From positions 62,001-126,000 of the forward strand of contig JAHWDD010000006.1 in the NCBI GenBank assembly GCA_023897205.1: 64,000 nt of DNA. Direction: 5' to 3'. This stretch comes from Exophiala sp. HKRS030. Lineage: Eukaryota > Ascomycota > Eurotiomycetes > Chaetothyriales > Herpotrichiellaceae. Made by a program: the position numbers and the translations under genes. The notes under the pieces were generated by a model. It was given only the letters and a program-made list of their open reading frames with translations. It ran no database searches and was not told where the DNA came from. Positions 1 to 9,788 of this stretch are shown piece after piece (the first letter of the stretch is position 1; each line of letters begins with the position of its first letter).

Positions 1-3000
1 CACAGTTGTTCCTTTGTGCTTTGAAAAGTGCATGTGGACAGTCGTAGCTCTGCTAGCCATCATGAGGGCTGGAGGTACATTTGTTCTCACCGACCCGCAA
101 CAGCCTGAAAGCCGTCTTTGTACGATAGTGTCTGAAGTTGATGCTCAGATCCTACTGACGTCTGAAAAACAAGCCACTTTGGGCGGTCGGATTGCACAAC
201 ATGCTAAAATTATTATTGTTGGCCCCGAATTGCTCCAGACAGATGACCAAAGATGTTCTATATCTTTGGGAAAGGTTCCCGCATCAACTATGCTTTATAT
301 CATCTTCACATCTGGTAGCACGGGGAAGCCAAAGGGCGTTATGATATCCCACGAGAATTTCACCACAGGTGCAATTCCAAGAGCAGCAGCAGTCGGGTAT
401 AAACCTCACTCGAGGGTGCTTGACTTCCCATCGTACGCATTCGATGTGAGTATTGATTGCATGTTATGTACATTGGCAAACGGTGGCTGTATATGCGTTC
501 CGTCAGATGAACAACGAGTCAACGATCTCAGTGGTGCTATCCAATCCATGGATGTTAATATGGCCCATATGACACCTTCCGTTGCCAGGGTATTGTCCGT
601 TGACGACCTGACGCGGCTGGAGGTCCTTGGATTAGGCGGCGAGTCGCTCTCTTCTGCTGATGCCGCCATCTGGAGCAAGGTCACTAAGATGATTATTGCC
701 TATGGCCCGTCGGAATGTACAGTAGGATGTACCATCAACAACGAAATCGAGGTGGCCTTGCCATATACGAGCATCGGAAGAGGCGTCGGAGGCATCACCT
801 GGATCGTGGATCCTGACAACCATGATCTTCTAACCCCGATCGGTGCAGTCGGAGAACTGCTCATCGAGGGATCGATCGTTGGCTTGGGGTACTTGAAGGA
901 TCCCGACAGGACTCGACAGGTTTTCATTAAGGATCCGAAATGGTTGCTCTCTGGCTCTGGAAGCTTCCCTGGCAGGCATGGACGCTTGTACAAGACAGGT
1001 GATCTCGTCAAATATGATCCTTCCGGATCAGGGAATTTGGTATTTGTTGGCAGAAAAGATCGGCAGGTCAAGGTTCGAGGGCAGCGAGTTGAGTTGTCAG
1101 AAGTTGAATATCATCTTGGGAAAGTTCTTCCACAGGACGTCAGTATCGCTGCTGAGGTGATCACCCCGGGAGGGAAGGATCGTGAGCCGGCTCTGGTGGC
1201 ATTCGTCTCCGAGCCAAAACATAAACAAGTGACGAAAGGCGATGACCCAGGAGAAACAGTCGGCTTTTCTAACGAATTGCTTCGATCTCTTTCCAAAATT
1301 GACAAGTTTCTCGGTTCCGAGCTCCCTATCTACATGGTTCCCACGGCTTACATTCCGCTGCGCAATATGCCACTATTGGTATCTTGTAAGGTTGACCGAA
1401 AAAGACTGCAGGAAATTGGTTTGGCTTTGACACTGCAGGCATTGGTAGGTCTCCGAACAAAGGTGACACAGACTACTGAACCTAGAACCGAGGCCGAGCT
1501 GGTACTGCGAAACATCTGGAATGAGCTACTAGCCACCGAGACGGATGTTCGTATCAACGACAATTTCTTTGCACTAGGAGGCGATTCACTCAAGGCAATG
1601 AAGCTCGTTGCCGCGGCCCGGCTAAGTGGGCTGTCTCTGACTGTAGGTCAGATCTTTGCAAATCCTACCCTCGCACGTATGGCATCAACGGCTGAGCGAG
1701 TGAGCAAAGTCATCGAACAAGAGCTGCCACAGTTTTCTCTACTTCCGCCAGACTGGCCGCAGCAAGACGCGAAGGAAGAGGCGGCAAATCTGTGTAGGCT
1801 TAAAAGCCACGATATTGAAGACATCTACCCTTGCACACCTCTCCAGGAAGGTCTCATGGCTCTTTCCGCCAAGTTTGCAGACGCTTACATTGCTCAACGA
1901 GTCGTTCATCTGGCAGACCTGACGACCGCACAGCGCCTCAAAGCCGCGTTGGAAGCTACAACGCTGATATCCCCAATACTACGCACTAGGATCATTCAAG
2001 TACCTCGCCGGGGGCTGGTGCAAGTAGTCGTAAGAGATCAGTTGGGTTGGTCATCGAGCAGTAACCTCCAAGATTATCTCTTGCGGGATCGTGACTCACC
2101 AATGGAACTCGGAGACCCGCTGACTCGCTTTGGACTAATCACCGAGGGTGATAACGGAGTGCACGTCGTTTTTACTATCCACCACAGTTTGTATGATGGA
2201 TGGATGATGCCGTTGATTATAAACCGGGTCACCAAGGCTTATCGGGGATTGGAGGCGCCGACGTCAACTCCTTTCAAGAACTTTATCAGATATCTTCTCG
2301 ACAGAAACCACAACGAATCGGAAGACTTTTGGACAGAGCAATTGCGAGGAGCAACGGGACTACAGTTTCCTCTGATACCACATGTGAGCTACCAGGTCAA
2401 GGCAGACTCACTGCTCGAGCACCGAGTAGAGTTTCCGAGTCGTCCTGCTTCAAACACAACCATCGCGACAGTCATTCGTGCAGCATGGGGCCTAGTGGCA
2501 GCAAGATATACTTCATCAGAAGATGTGGTATTTGGGGAAACTCTAACTGGGCGAAACGCACCTGTTGCAGGCATCTGGGAGATAGAAGGGCCTCTCATCA
2601 CCACGGTACCTATGAGGTTACGCCTGAATCAATCCATGCTGGTGTCTGAATACCTTCAAAGTGTTCATGAGCAGGCTATTCTGCGTATCCCTCACGAGCA
2701 TATGGGTCTCCAGAATATCCGCCGATTGAATCCCGACACTCTTCAGGCCTGCGAACTGCGGACTGGTCTCGTTCTTCATCCGAGCACTGATGAGGAGCAA
2801 GAATCTTCTTGCGAGACTAATGATTGTCCTGCAAATGGCTTTGTTCCCGTCAGTGACCGAGAGGCAGCTCAAGAAGCCTTGAAGTTCAACTCTTATGCCC
2901 TGATGCTCGTATGTGCCCTGTACAAGAATGGCTTGCTCATCATGGCTAGTTTTGACGCAAACACCATCGATGAAAGGCTCATGCAAAAGATACTCGAAGA

Positions 3001-5023
3001 ATTCGGACGTACCGTGCAGGAGCTCTGTGATGGTACGGCCCAAAGGATATCTGACCTTTTCATCATGAAAGATCCAAGCCCAAGAGAAGTACACCATTTA
3101 TACCAAGGGAATTTCGACTCTCTACCTTCCGAATTGCAGCAGCTCATTCAGGCTTCTCCGGAAGACATCCGGAATGTCTGGATTGTGGACCCAGCAAATC
3201 GTCAGAAACTTCTGCCTGTGGGTGCCGTAGGGGAAGTTCTCCTCGAGACTGTCAAGGAGCAGCAATCCACTTTGATTGACAAGCCGCAGTGGCTGTTTGA
3301 AATGACCACAGATGAGAAGTCCGTGGCTACCTACCTCCACGAAACGGGACATTTGGGTAAGTACCAAAGTGATGGCCAACTCATCTTGCTGGGTCCAAAG
3401 GGGGCAAATCCTATCACGAACAGACCCAATAAGACTCCGAATGGTCTCCGAAAAGCCGATTCACAACCAGATAGGGGCCGAATAGTCCTGCTCTCACAGA
3501 TCTGGAGCAGGATTCTAAACATGCGGGAAGAGACTATAGGCCACGAATCCGATTTTTTCGCACTAGGAGGTGACTCCATCGGAGCCATGAAGCTTGTATC
3601 AGAGGTAAGAATGGAAAACATGGAATTAACAGTGGCACAAGTATTTGAGTACAGGCATCTCAGAGACATGGCCCATGTTCTGAGAGAAGTGACCAAGAGC
3701 GACTCTTGTTCAACAAAACCAGCCCCATTCACGCTGCTTGACTGTATCAGTTTTGATGAGTTTATCTCGGAGGTTATCTTACCGTCCCTAGCTGATCCGA
3801 CATCGAGAATTGTGGATGTTATACCATGCCGTCCAATGCAAGAAATTGCCGTGAGAGGGACAACTCAACTACCACGATACTCGGCACGATATGAGCTCTT
3901 CTATCTGGATGATACGGTTGACCGACACCGACTATTCGAGAGCTGTCGAAAGCTTGTATCTCGCAATGAGATACTCCGCACCATCTTCACCTCACACCAG
4001 GACCGTTTTTATGGGGTTGTCGTGGAAAATTTGGACATTCCTGTGGTTGAGTATACCATCGATGGGGACTTGGAGGGCTTTGTGAAGAGACTATGTGATC
4101 TTGATGTGCAAACTAAGATGCCAGAAGGGGCTCCGTTCGTCAAGTTCTTCTTCGTCCAGGGTGAAGGCAAGCGAAGTTGTTTGATCATGAGGATATCACA
4201 CGCTCAATACGACGAGATCTGCCTCCCTCAACTGTTACACCAACTAGTAGCCATATACGAAGGAAAGCCTATCCCAGGGACAGTACCGTTCTCACATTTC
4301 GTATACCATACTGTACGCGACAACATTCCCGAAAGCATTCCTTACTGGCAACATCTTTTACAGGGGTCATCAATGACCACTTTGAGACCGAATATAGAAT
4401 TGTTATCGAGAAGGGTGGCAACTATATCTACTACGATCGATCTATCCAGTCGACTCAAGAGGATTACTCCAGCAACCCTCCCAGCTGCCGCCTGGGCACT
4501 CTGTCTGGCGCGGCGGCTCTCCCTGCGAGACGTTACATTCGGGGAGGTTGTCAGTGGACGCAATGTGAACTTTCCAAATTGTTACGAGGTCATGGGACCT
4601 ACGTGGCAGTACATTCCGGTCCGTGTCAAATTCGATGAGACTTGGACAGGATCGGACTTACTTGAATATGTTCAACAGCAACACATCGATACTTCTCGCT
4701 ACGAAGGAATCGGGTTCAGTGAAATCATCCGCGACTGTACAGACTGGCCGGAAACGGTCGATTGGTTTGATTCTGTAGTCCACCAAGACGTGGAGCACGT
4801 TGAAAACCTCTCATTTCTTTCAACGAACAGTCGCATGGAAACGTACTACCCTCATCTCGAGCCTCTTCGAGAGTGGAAGATACAGACTTTCTTTGGGGGT
4901 AACTCTGTCAAAGTGGAAATCGTTACCTTCGAGGACTGGCTTGACTTTGGAACCTCAGTGTTGAATGAACTGAGCGACTGTTTCAGACAGTTGGTGAATC
5001 AGCCTGATGTGGCGCTCCTCTAG
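1..5023 (+). CDS. Non-ribosomal peptide synthetase, 3' part (A-T-C-dA-T-C)
   Basis: The reading frame is open from the window edge, so the 5' end is missing; about 1,670 residues are visible without an intron. Counting from base 14, the order is: adenylation domain with A3 (FTSGSTGKPKG, ~99-109), A5 (AYGPSE, ~230), A7 (YKTGDL) and A8 (GRKDRQVKVRGQRVE); carrier domain (LGGDSLKA, ~520); condensation domain with HHSLYDG (~725); a shrunken adenylation remnant of roughly 90 residues (~1050-1135) that keeps only A6/A7-like pieces; a second carrier (LGGDSIGA, ~1185); and a terminal condensation domain with SHAQYDE (~1395) in place of HHxxxDG. One working adenylation domain serving two carriers, with a dead second one, is the layout known from extracellular-siderophore synthetases of the NPS6/SidD type. 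Siderophore function is inference, because no siderophore partner gene lies downstream. The stop is 125 bp from the stop of the convergent hydrolase fusion. Confidence 0.92.
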   Translation, partial: TVVPLCFEKCMWTVVALLAIMRAGGTFVLTDPQQPESRLCTIVSEVDAQILLTSEKQATLGGRIAQHAKIIIVGPELLQTDDQRCSISLGKVPASTMLYIIFTSGSTGKPKGVMISHENFTTGAIPRAAAVGYKPHSRVLDFPSYAFDVSIDCMLCTLANGGCICVPSDEQRVNDLSGAIQSMDVNMAHMTPSVARVLSVDDLTRLEVLGLGGESLSSADAAIWSKVTKMIIAYGPSECTVGCTINNEIEVALPYTSIGRGVGGITWIVDPDNHDLLTPIGAVGELLIEGSIVGLGYLKDPDRTRQVFIKDPKWLLSGSGSFPGRHGRLYKTGDLVKYDPSGSGNLVFVGRKDRQVKVRGQRVELSEVEYHLGKVLPQDVSIAAEVITPGGKDREPALVAFVSEPKHKQVTKGDDPGETVGFSNELLRSLSKIDKFLGSELPIYMVPTAYIPLRNMPLLVSCKVDRKRLQEIGLALTLQALVGLRTKVTQTTEPRTEAELVLRNIWNELLATETDVRINDNFFALGGDSLKAMKLVAAARLSGLSLTVGQIFANPTLARMASTAERVSKVIEQELPQFSLLPPDWPQQDAKEEAANLCRLKSHDIEDIYPCTPLQEGLMALSAKFADAYIAQRVVHLADLTTAQRLKAALEATTLISPILRTRIIQVPRRGLVQVVVRDQLGWSSSSNLQDYLLRDRDSPMELGDPLTRFGLITEGDNGVHVVFTIHHSLYDGWMMPLIINRVTKAYRGLEAPTSTPFKNFIRYLLDRNHNESEDFWTEQLRGATGLQFPLIPHVSYQVKADSLLEHRVEFPSRPASNTTIATVIRAAWGLVAARYTSSEDVVFGETLTGRNAPVAGIWEIEGPLITTVPMRLRLNQSMLVSEYLQSVHEQAILRIPHEHMGLQNIRRLNPDTLQACELRTGLVLHPSTDEEQESSCETNDCPANGFVPVSDREAAQEALKFNSYALMLVCALYKNGLLIMASFDANTIDERLMQKILEEFGRTVQELCDGTAQRISDLFIMKDPSPREVHHLYQGNFDSLPSELQQLIQASPEDIRNVWIVDPANRQKLLPVGAVGEVLLETVKEQQSTLIDKPQWLFEMTTDEKSVATYLHETGHLGKYQSDGQLILLGPKGANPITNRPNKTPNGLRKADSQPDRGRIVLLSQIWSRILNMREETIGHESDFFALGGDSIGAMKLVSEVRMENMELTVAQVFEYRHLRDMAHVLREVTKSDSCSTKPAPFTLLDCISFDEFISEVILPSLADPTSRIVDVIPCRPMQEIAVRGTTQLPRYSARYELFYLDDTVDRHRLFESCRKLVSRNEILRTIFTSHQDRFYGVVVENLDIPVVEYTIDGDLEGFVKRLCDLDVQTKMPEGAPFVKFFFVQGEGKRSCLIMRISHAQYDEICLPQLLHQLVAIYEGKPIPGTVPFSHFVYHTVRDNIPESIPYWQHLLQGSSMTTLRPNIELLSRRVATISTTIDLSSRLKRITPATLPAAAWALCLARRLSLRDVTFGEVVSGRNVNFPNCYEVMGPTWQYIPVRVKFDETWTGSDLLEYVQQQHIDTSRYEGIGFSEIIRDCTDWPETVDWFDSVVHQDVEHVENLSFLSTNSRMETYYPHLEPLREWKIQTFFGGNSVKVEIVTFEDWLDFGTSVLNELSDCFRQLVNQPDVALL

Positions 5024-5148
5024 TCAGAAGGAGAAAAAGCAAGACCTGGTATGGTGGAAATAGTACTGAATTTGGAGTATTGATTTAATGATACATTTCA
5101 TGTTTTGCTATAAAATCGCTGATAACAATTTTGATGTTTGGTAATCCA

Positions 5149-8100
5149 CTAAAGGAAGTTCTTGAGGGCCTCTGCACTTCCATCCAGATCCTCAAAGACA
5201 TGCCAGTGTCCGGTCTCTTTCAACATAACCAGTCTTGAGTCTGGTAGAATCTTGGACAGTTTCTGTGTGTAGGCCGGCGGACTGACTTTATCCTCATCAC
5301 CACCGAGGATTAAGACTCTGGACTCGATCTTTGTAAGGTCATGTTGCAGATGGTGGGCTGAGGCCAGCGCCGTACACCCCTTAGCATAAGACTCGGGATT
5401 TTGACTGAAGAGACTCATCAAGACCGCAGAGAAAGCACTCGACTGATGTGACTTTGTCTTTTCGGAAGTCCCTGCTGCCCCTACCGCTCTTGCCACATTG
5501 CGCATACCCTCCTTTCTGACTGTCGTGGCTCTCTTGATGCTTGCTTCGTATCCTGGCTGTGGCAGGGGGTTAGGTGGAGGTCCGATCAAGACTAGTCGTT
5601 GCACAAGGTCTGGATACGCAAGTGCAAAGTCTTCTGCAATAAGGCATCCCATGGAATGAGCTACGATTGTGACCTCTTCGTTCAACGACAGTCTCAAAGA
5701 GTCGGTTGTCAGAAGATCATACAAGTCGGATGCAAGACTTGAGATTGTTATCTCACTGCGAGCCGAAGTGGGCGACAGTCCATGGCCCTCGAAGTCGTAC
5801 AGTAAGCAAGTGTAATTATCCGCAAGCTTGAGTTTGTCGACGAGTTGTGTATAGAAGGTAGTGTTGCCTCCCAGACCATGGACGAATACTATCAAGCGCT
5901 TTCCATTGCCGAGCTTTTCGACATTGAGTTGTTTCCCAGACTTGATCGTTGTGAGTCCAAGGCCACCCAACGTGCTCTCAAGATTCTGGACTGGGACGAC
6001 TTTTGTCGCTTCTGCGGCAAGGCTCTCAGATATTGCCTTGGAGTCTCGAGTAGTTGATATTGTGTTTCGTAGAGTCCCCAGGCCGCTGACGGTAATCTCC
6101 ACCACGTCACCCGACTTCAGGAAGACCGGAGGTTTCCTGCCGATACCAACACCTGCAGGAGTTCCGATGGCAATTACATCGCCAGCAACAAGTGTCTGAG
6201 ACTCTGACAGAGTCTTGATGATTTGAGGGATTGAAAAGATCAGTTGTGAAGTGTCTGCTTCTTGTCGCTTTTCTCCATTGACATGTGTTGTTGTTGTGAG
6301 AATCTCGGGCAGCTCTGAAGCAGGGACCGCAAATGGACCCATGGGACAATATGTATCTGCTGATTTGCCTGGAGTAAACTGTGTTAGGAAGCTGAATTTC
6401 TGGGGTGTGCAACGAAATAAAACTCACCAATGTAGAATTGCTTGTGATCTCGTTGCTTCTCTCGTGCTGTGATATCGTTGATGATGGTGTAGCCCCAGAT
6501 GTGGTTCATTGCATCGTCCTCCGATATCTTGAATCCACCTTTGCCAACTATGACACCAATCTCGCCCTCATAATCAAGAGTCGAAGTGAAATCCTCGTCA
6601 AGATACACGTCTTCTTCGTGTGAGACAATCGACGACGCTCGCTTCGTGAAAATGACTGGATGTGAGGGACGTGCGACTTTATCTGATGAATCGTAACCAC
6701 TTGAGTGGAACTCTTTGGCGTGATCCAAATAATTCTTTCCTACGGCCAGTACATCTCTATCCGAAACAGGGGGCAAGAGCTTTACGCTGTAGGATGTCAG
6801 TAATGCTTTACCAAATCAACACCGAAGGATGCTTACCTGGCCTTCGATACCACCTCTCCGCTGAGTTTTAGCTCTGACAGTGGTATGGACAGAATTTGTT
6901 CAAGTCTCTCAACAGGGGTCCCGCTCGCGAATGCAAGTTCGGAGATGGTCTGATCTTGTAGATTCAGGTGGCCTACCCTGGTCCTGTCCGTACCGTCCTT
7001 GAGGGCGTAGGTCATAAAGTTCCGAGCTTTGACTTCTGCCGGTGCCACTGGGGCCTGCGAAACCTCCTGTCGCAGGAACTCTTTGTAGCTGGCTTTGTGG
7101 ATACGCCCATTAATCATGATGATGTTGAGCTTCTCGTGCTCTTGCAGAATGGTTATGTCATCCAAGGGATTGCCGTCAACAAGAATACAATCAGCGTAGT
7201 AGCCGGGAAGAATCTTTCCAAGTTCTTCTTCGCGCATGAAGAGCTTAGCAACTCCAGCCGTTGCAGAGATAATTGCCTCCATGGGTGTAAAGTCGAGCAA
7301 CTTGACAAAGTGCTCAAGGTCGCGTGCATAGGTTCCATGTGGCGTCCAGGCGAAGCCGTAGTCGCCTCCTGGGAGGATGCAGATCCCTCTGCGATGCATT
7401 TCTTTCAAGCCTTTGATGGCGACTGCCAATTCTTCGGTATAACCAACTTGCTCAGCTTTTTCAAATGAATAACCAAACGCAGATGCATCATAAATCGTAG
7501 CGTATAGCCAGTTGATTGCAGGAGCCACAATATGCTTATGCTTGTTCTTTTCAAGCATGTCCATGCCCTCATCATCGATCCATGAGCCATGGTAGATGAC
7601 ATCGACGCCGTGGCGAACGCATTGTTTGATACTGTCTCTTGCTCGAGCATGTGAGCAGAGACGGATGCCATGTCGGTGCGCTTCGTCAACGCAGGCTGCC
7701 GTTTCTTCGTCTGTAAAATAGCAATCCTGGGCATCTCTCTTTTCAGTGATCTGTTCGCCTGACATGGAAAGCTTTATTTGGTCCACACCAAGGGCGATCT
7801 GATGTCTGATCGTCTCGCGCATCTCCAATGGGCCTTTTGCAAATGCAGTGATTCCAGGCACGAGTTCGCCGTCAGGAACCGCCATCTCTCTGCCGTTGGC
7901 CAGATAACGTGGGCCAGGCAGATGACCTTCATTTATCGCGTCGCGAATTACGCTGTCGAGCTTTTGTTTAGCGGATGCTGCGCCGAAGCACATGGTGTAA
8001 CCCGAGTCGAGGAACATCTGTGCATAGCGTGCAGACAGGAGCGTGTGTTCTTCGATTCCGAGATCACCAAGTTTCCCCAGGTCGCCGTTATTCCAGGAAA

Positions 8101-8512
8101 AATGTGTGTGAGCATCGCCGAGGCCACTCATGAGTGTCCTTCCACGACCCTCAACAACGCGAATGGCCTGGTCTTTTCGCAACTTTTCCTTGTCTGGCAC
8201 CTCACCGACGTATCGCAGGCGTTCACCTAGCAGGTCATGTGTAAGCAATTGGCCGGTGCTTCGTCAAGTGGATGTGGGAACAGTACCTTCGATATAGACA
8301 TCACCACGATATGGAGGTCGACCAGTGCTATCAATGATGTTCACGTCCAGAAACAAGATCTTTGATGAAGGATTGGTCCCTTTGATTTCATATCGCTTGG
8401 GGGCCAACTTCTTATCAAAACGAACATTCTCATGGTAATTCGTGGCCCCAGGGTATTGGCTTTTGAAGCCGTTTACCATGATACCGTCGTGATTCACTGC
8501 GGATGGCGCCAT
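5149..8512 (-). CDS. Three-enzyme fusion: amidohydrolase - fumarylacetoacetate hydrolase - alpha/beta hydrolase
   Basis: Exons are 8512-8287, 8226-6837, 6786-6428 and 6368-5149; introns of 60, 50 and 59 bp have GT..AG borders; 3,195 nt give 1,064 residues. Residues ~1-474 are a metal-dependent amidohydrolase of the ochratoxinase/imidazolonepropionase type, with ligands HTH (115-117), K227, H268, H288 and D364 (GGDYG). Residues ~475-765 are a complete FAH-family unit, including its N-terminal subdomain, with metal ligands E612, E614 and D643. Residues ~800-1064 are an alpha/beta hydrolase: nucleophile S896 in AHSMG, acid near D1016/D1018, histidine near 1046. The amidohydrolase frame would stop (TAA) inside a GTAAGC donor, but its last ~64 residues already match the FAH N-terminus of the paralogue at 16,935-18,818. 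The 50-bp intron rejoins the frame exactly, so this is one gene. Start chosen at MAPSA; an in-frame ATG at 8572 would add 20 residues. Predicted soluble; substrate unknown. Confidence 0.85.
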
Positions 8513-9222
8513 ATTGAACAGCACTCGGTGAAGGGAGTAAAGACTGATACGATAAGCCGCCACAACCGACACGTCAGAATTAAATAAAAGATACCTCGAC
8601 GGGCTCAGGGCCTCTCTACATGCCGAACTGGATGAAGCAGCCCCCTCCTTTTCCCCTCCTCCACAGCCACTCTAGAGTACGAATAAGCAGGTCTCCAGCT
8701 CCATGATCGCCAAGATCTCCAGCACTGGGGATCCCCCGAGCCGTCATCAGCCAAAGCGTTCTCCGTCTTCTCCGCCTTCCCCGCCTTCTCCGCGATTCCC
8801 CATTCCATTTCTGGGATAACGACGTTGATCTTGTGACGTTGAAGAGAGAACTACAAGCCGGCGCCTAAAGACCGAACTATTGAATTTATCAATACTCAGG
8901 TGGCTAGAGATGGTCGTCCGAATACAGAGTGGGCCACGAGGTGGCAGATAAGGGATTGAGAAACCGACCCTCTCCTTGCCTAAGTATCTCTTTTTTTTGC
9001 CGGCTATTTCGCAATATTGGCGAACTACCTGTGGTTTGACAGAGTTGTACCTCTGAATATGGCCTGGTGGTGAGCTACAGCCTCAGGGACAGAGCCAGTG
9101 CTAGACAAGCATTGGATCCGAACCCACATTCTTCCCACGGATGTGTTTCTTATGGTACCTGGAGTGAGGTTGTTGAACCCAGCCCCGGACACGCATCTGC
9201 ACTTGTGCTTTCCTTATGGAAG
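8513..9222. promoter_or_regulatory. Divergent promoter between hydrolase fusion and cytochrome b5
   Basis: This 710-bp spacer separates two divergent start codons. A pyrimidine-rich block carries TCTCCG three times (8760-8765, 8769-8774, 8787-8792). The last copy extends to TCTCCGCG (8787-8794), the reverse complement of the CGCGGAGA octamer found in the other two divergent promoters of the cluster. The CGG core suits a Zn2Cys6 factor; this is inference. Confidence 0.45.
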
Positions 9223-9741
9223 ATGTCAACAACAGGGGCACCGGAGGCCTCTAGGCAGAATGGCACACTCAGAACCGACTCAAGACACTTCGCCATTTTG
9301 AAGCCGACACACCCACAAAACGAATTACCCCAGATCCCAGCAAGTGAGGTTGTGTTACATGATGGTGTTAACGGCAGACGCCTTTGTATGTGCATCTTCT
9401 ACCAGTCTCCTCACAGACATCTAAGCTGATAATGTCATAGGGATAGTAGTTGATGAAATTGTATACGACTGTAGTGACTTTATCAACGAACACCCAGGAG
9501 GCAAGCAGATTATCAAAGAGTTTGGAGGGCAAGATTGCTCGTGGCAGGTAAGGATATCTGAGCTTCCGTGGTGTACATATTAATGAATGTTTGCATTCAG
9601 TGGTGGACTTTTCATAGCAAGTCGATTCACGATATATATATGATGACAATGAGAGTGGGACGAACATCAGGCATTGTAAACAAGCATGAGAAGCCACAGA
9701 GGAATTTCTTCAAGCTTAGAACAGTCGGTGAGCAGTGGTGA
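9223..9741 (+). CDS. Small cytochrome b5-like heme protein
   Basis: Exons are 9223-9385, 9441-9547 and 9601-9741, with introns of 55 and 53 bp; 136 residues. The fold signature is visible: an ITxxEV-like opening (QIPASEVVLHDG), a spliced tryptophan codon leading into VDEIVYDCSDF, the heme-binding HPGG loop, and the fungal variant CSWQ-WWTFHS followed by RVGRTSG. There is no membrane tail, so it is probably soluble. Such proteins pass electrons to P450s or other oxygenases, and a P450 lies 3 kb away in the same cluster. The start at MSTTG was chosen because upstream residues have no family likeness; the frame stays open to an ATG at 9067. Its stop lies only 47 bp from the stop of the regulator on the other strand. 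Confidence 0.8.
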
Positions 9742-9788
9742 ACGCTACTACCGTCGAGAGATAAGAATCAAATCGGAAGTTGTTCTCG

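Noticed and set aside
6833..8248. Amidohydrolase as a separate gene ending at TAA near 6833
   Set aside because: Its last ~64 residues are an FAH N-terminal subdomain, and the stop lies in a splice donor; splicing gives one continuous frame to 5149.
9067..9222. Upstream extension of the cytochrome b5 frame to the ATG at 9067
   Set aside because: The extra 52 residues have no family likeness and occupy the promoter; MSTTG at 9223 gives a normal-length protein.
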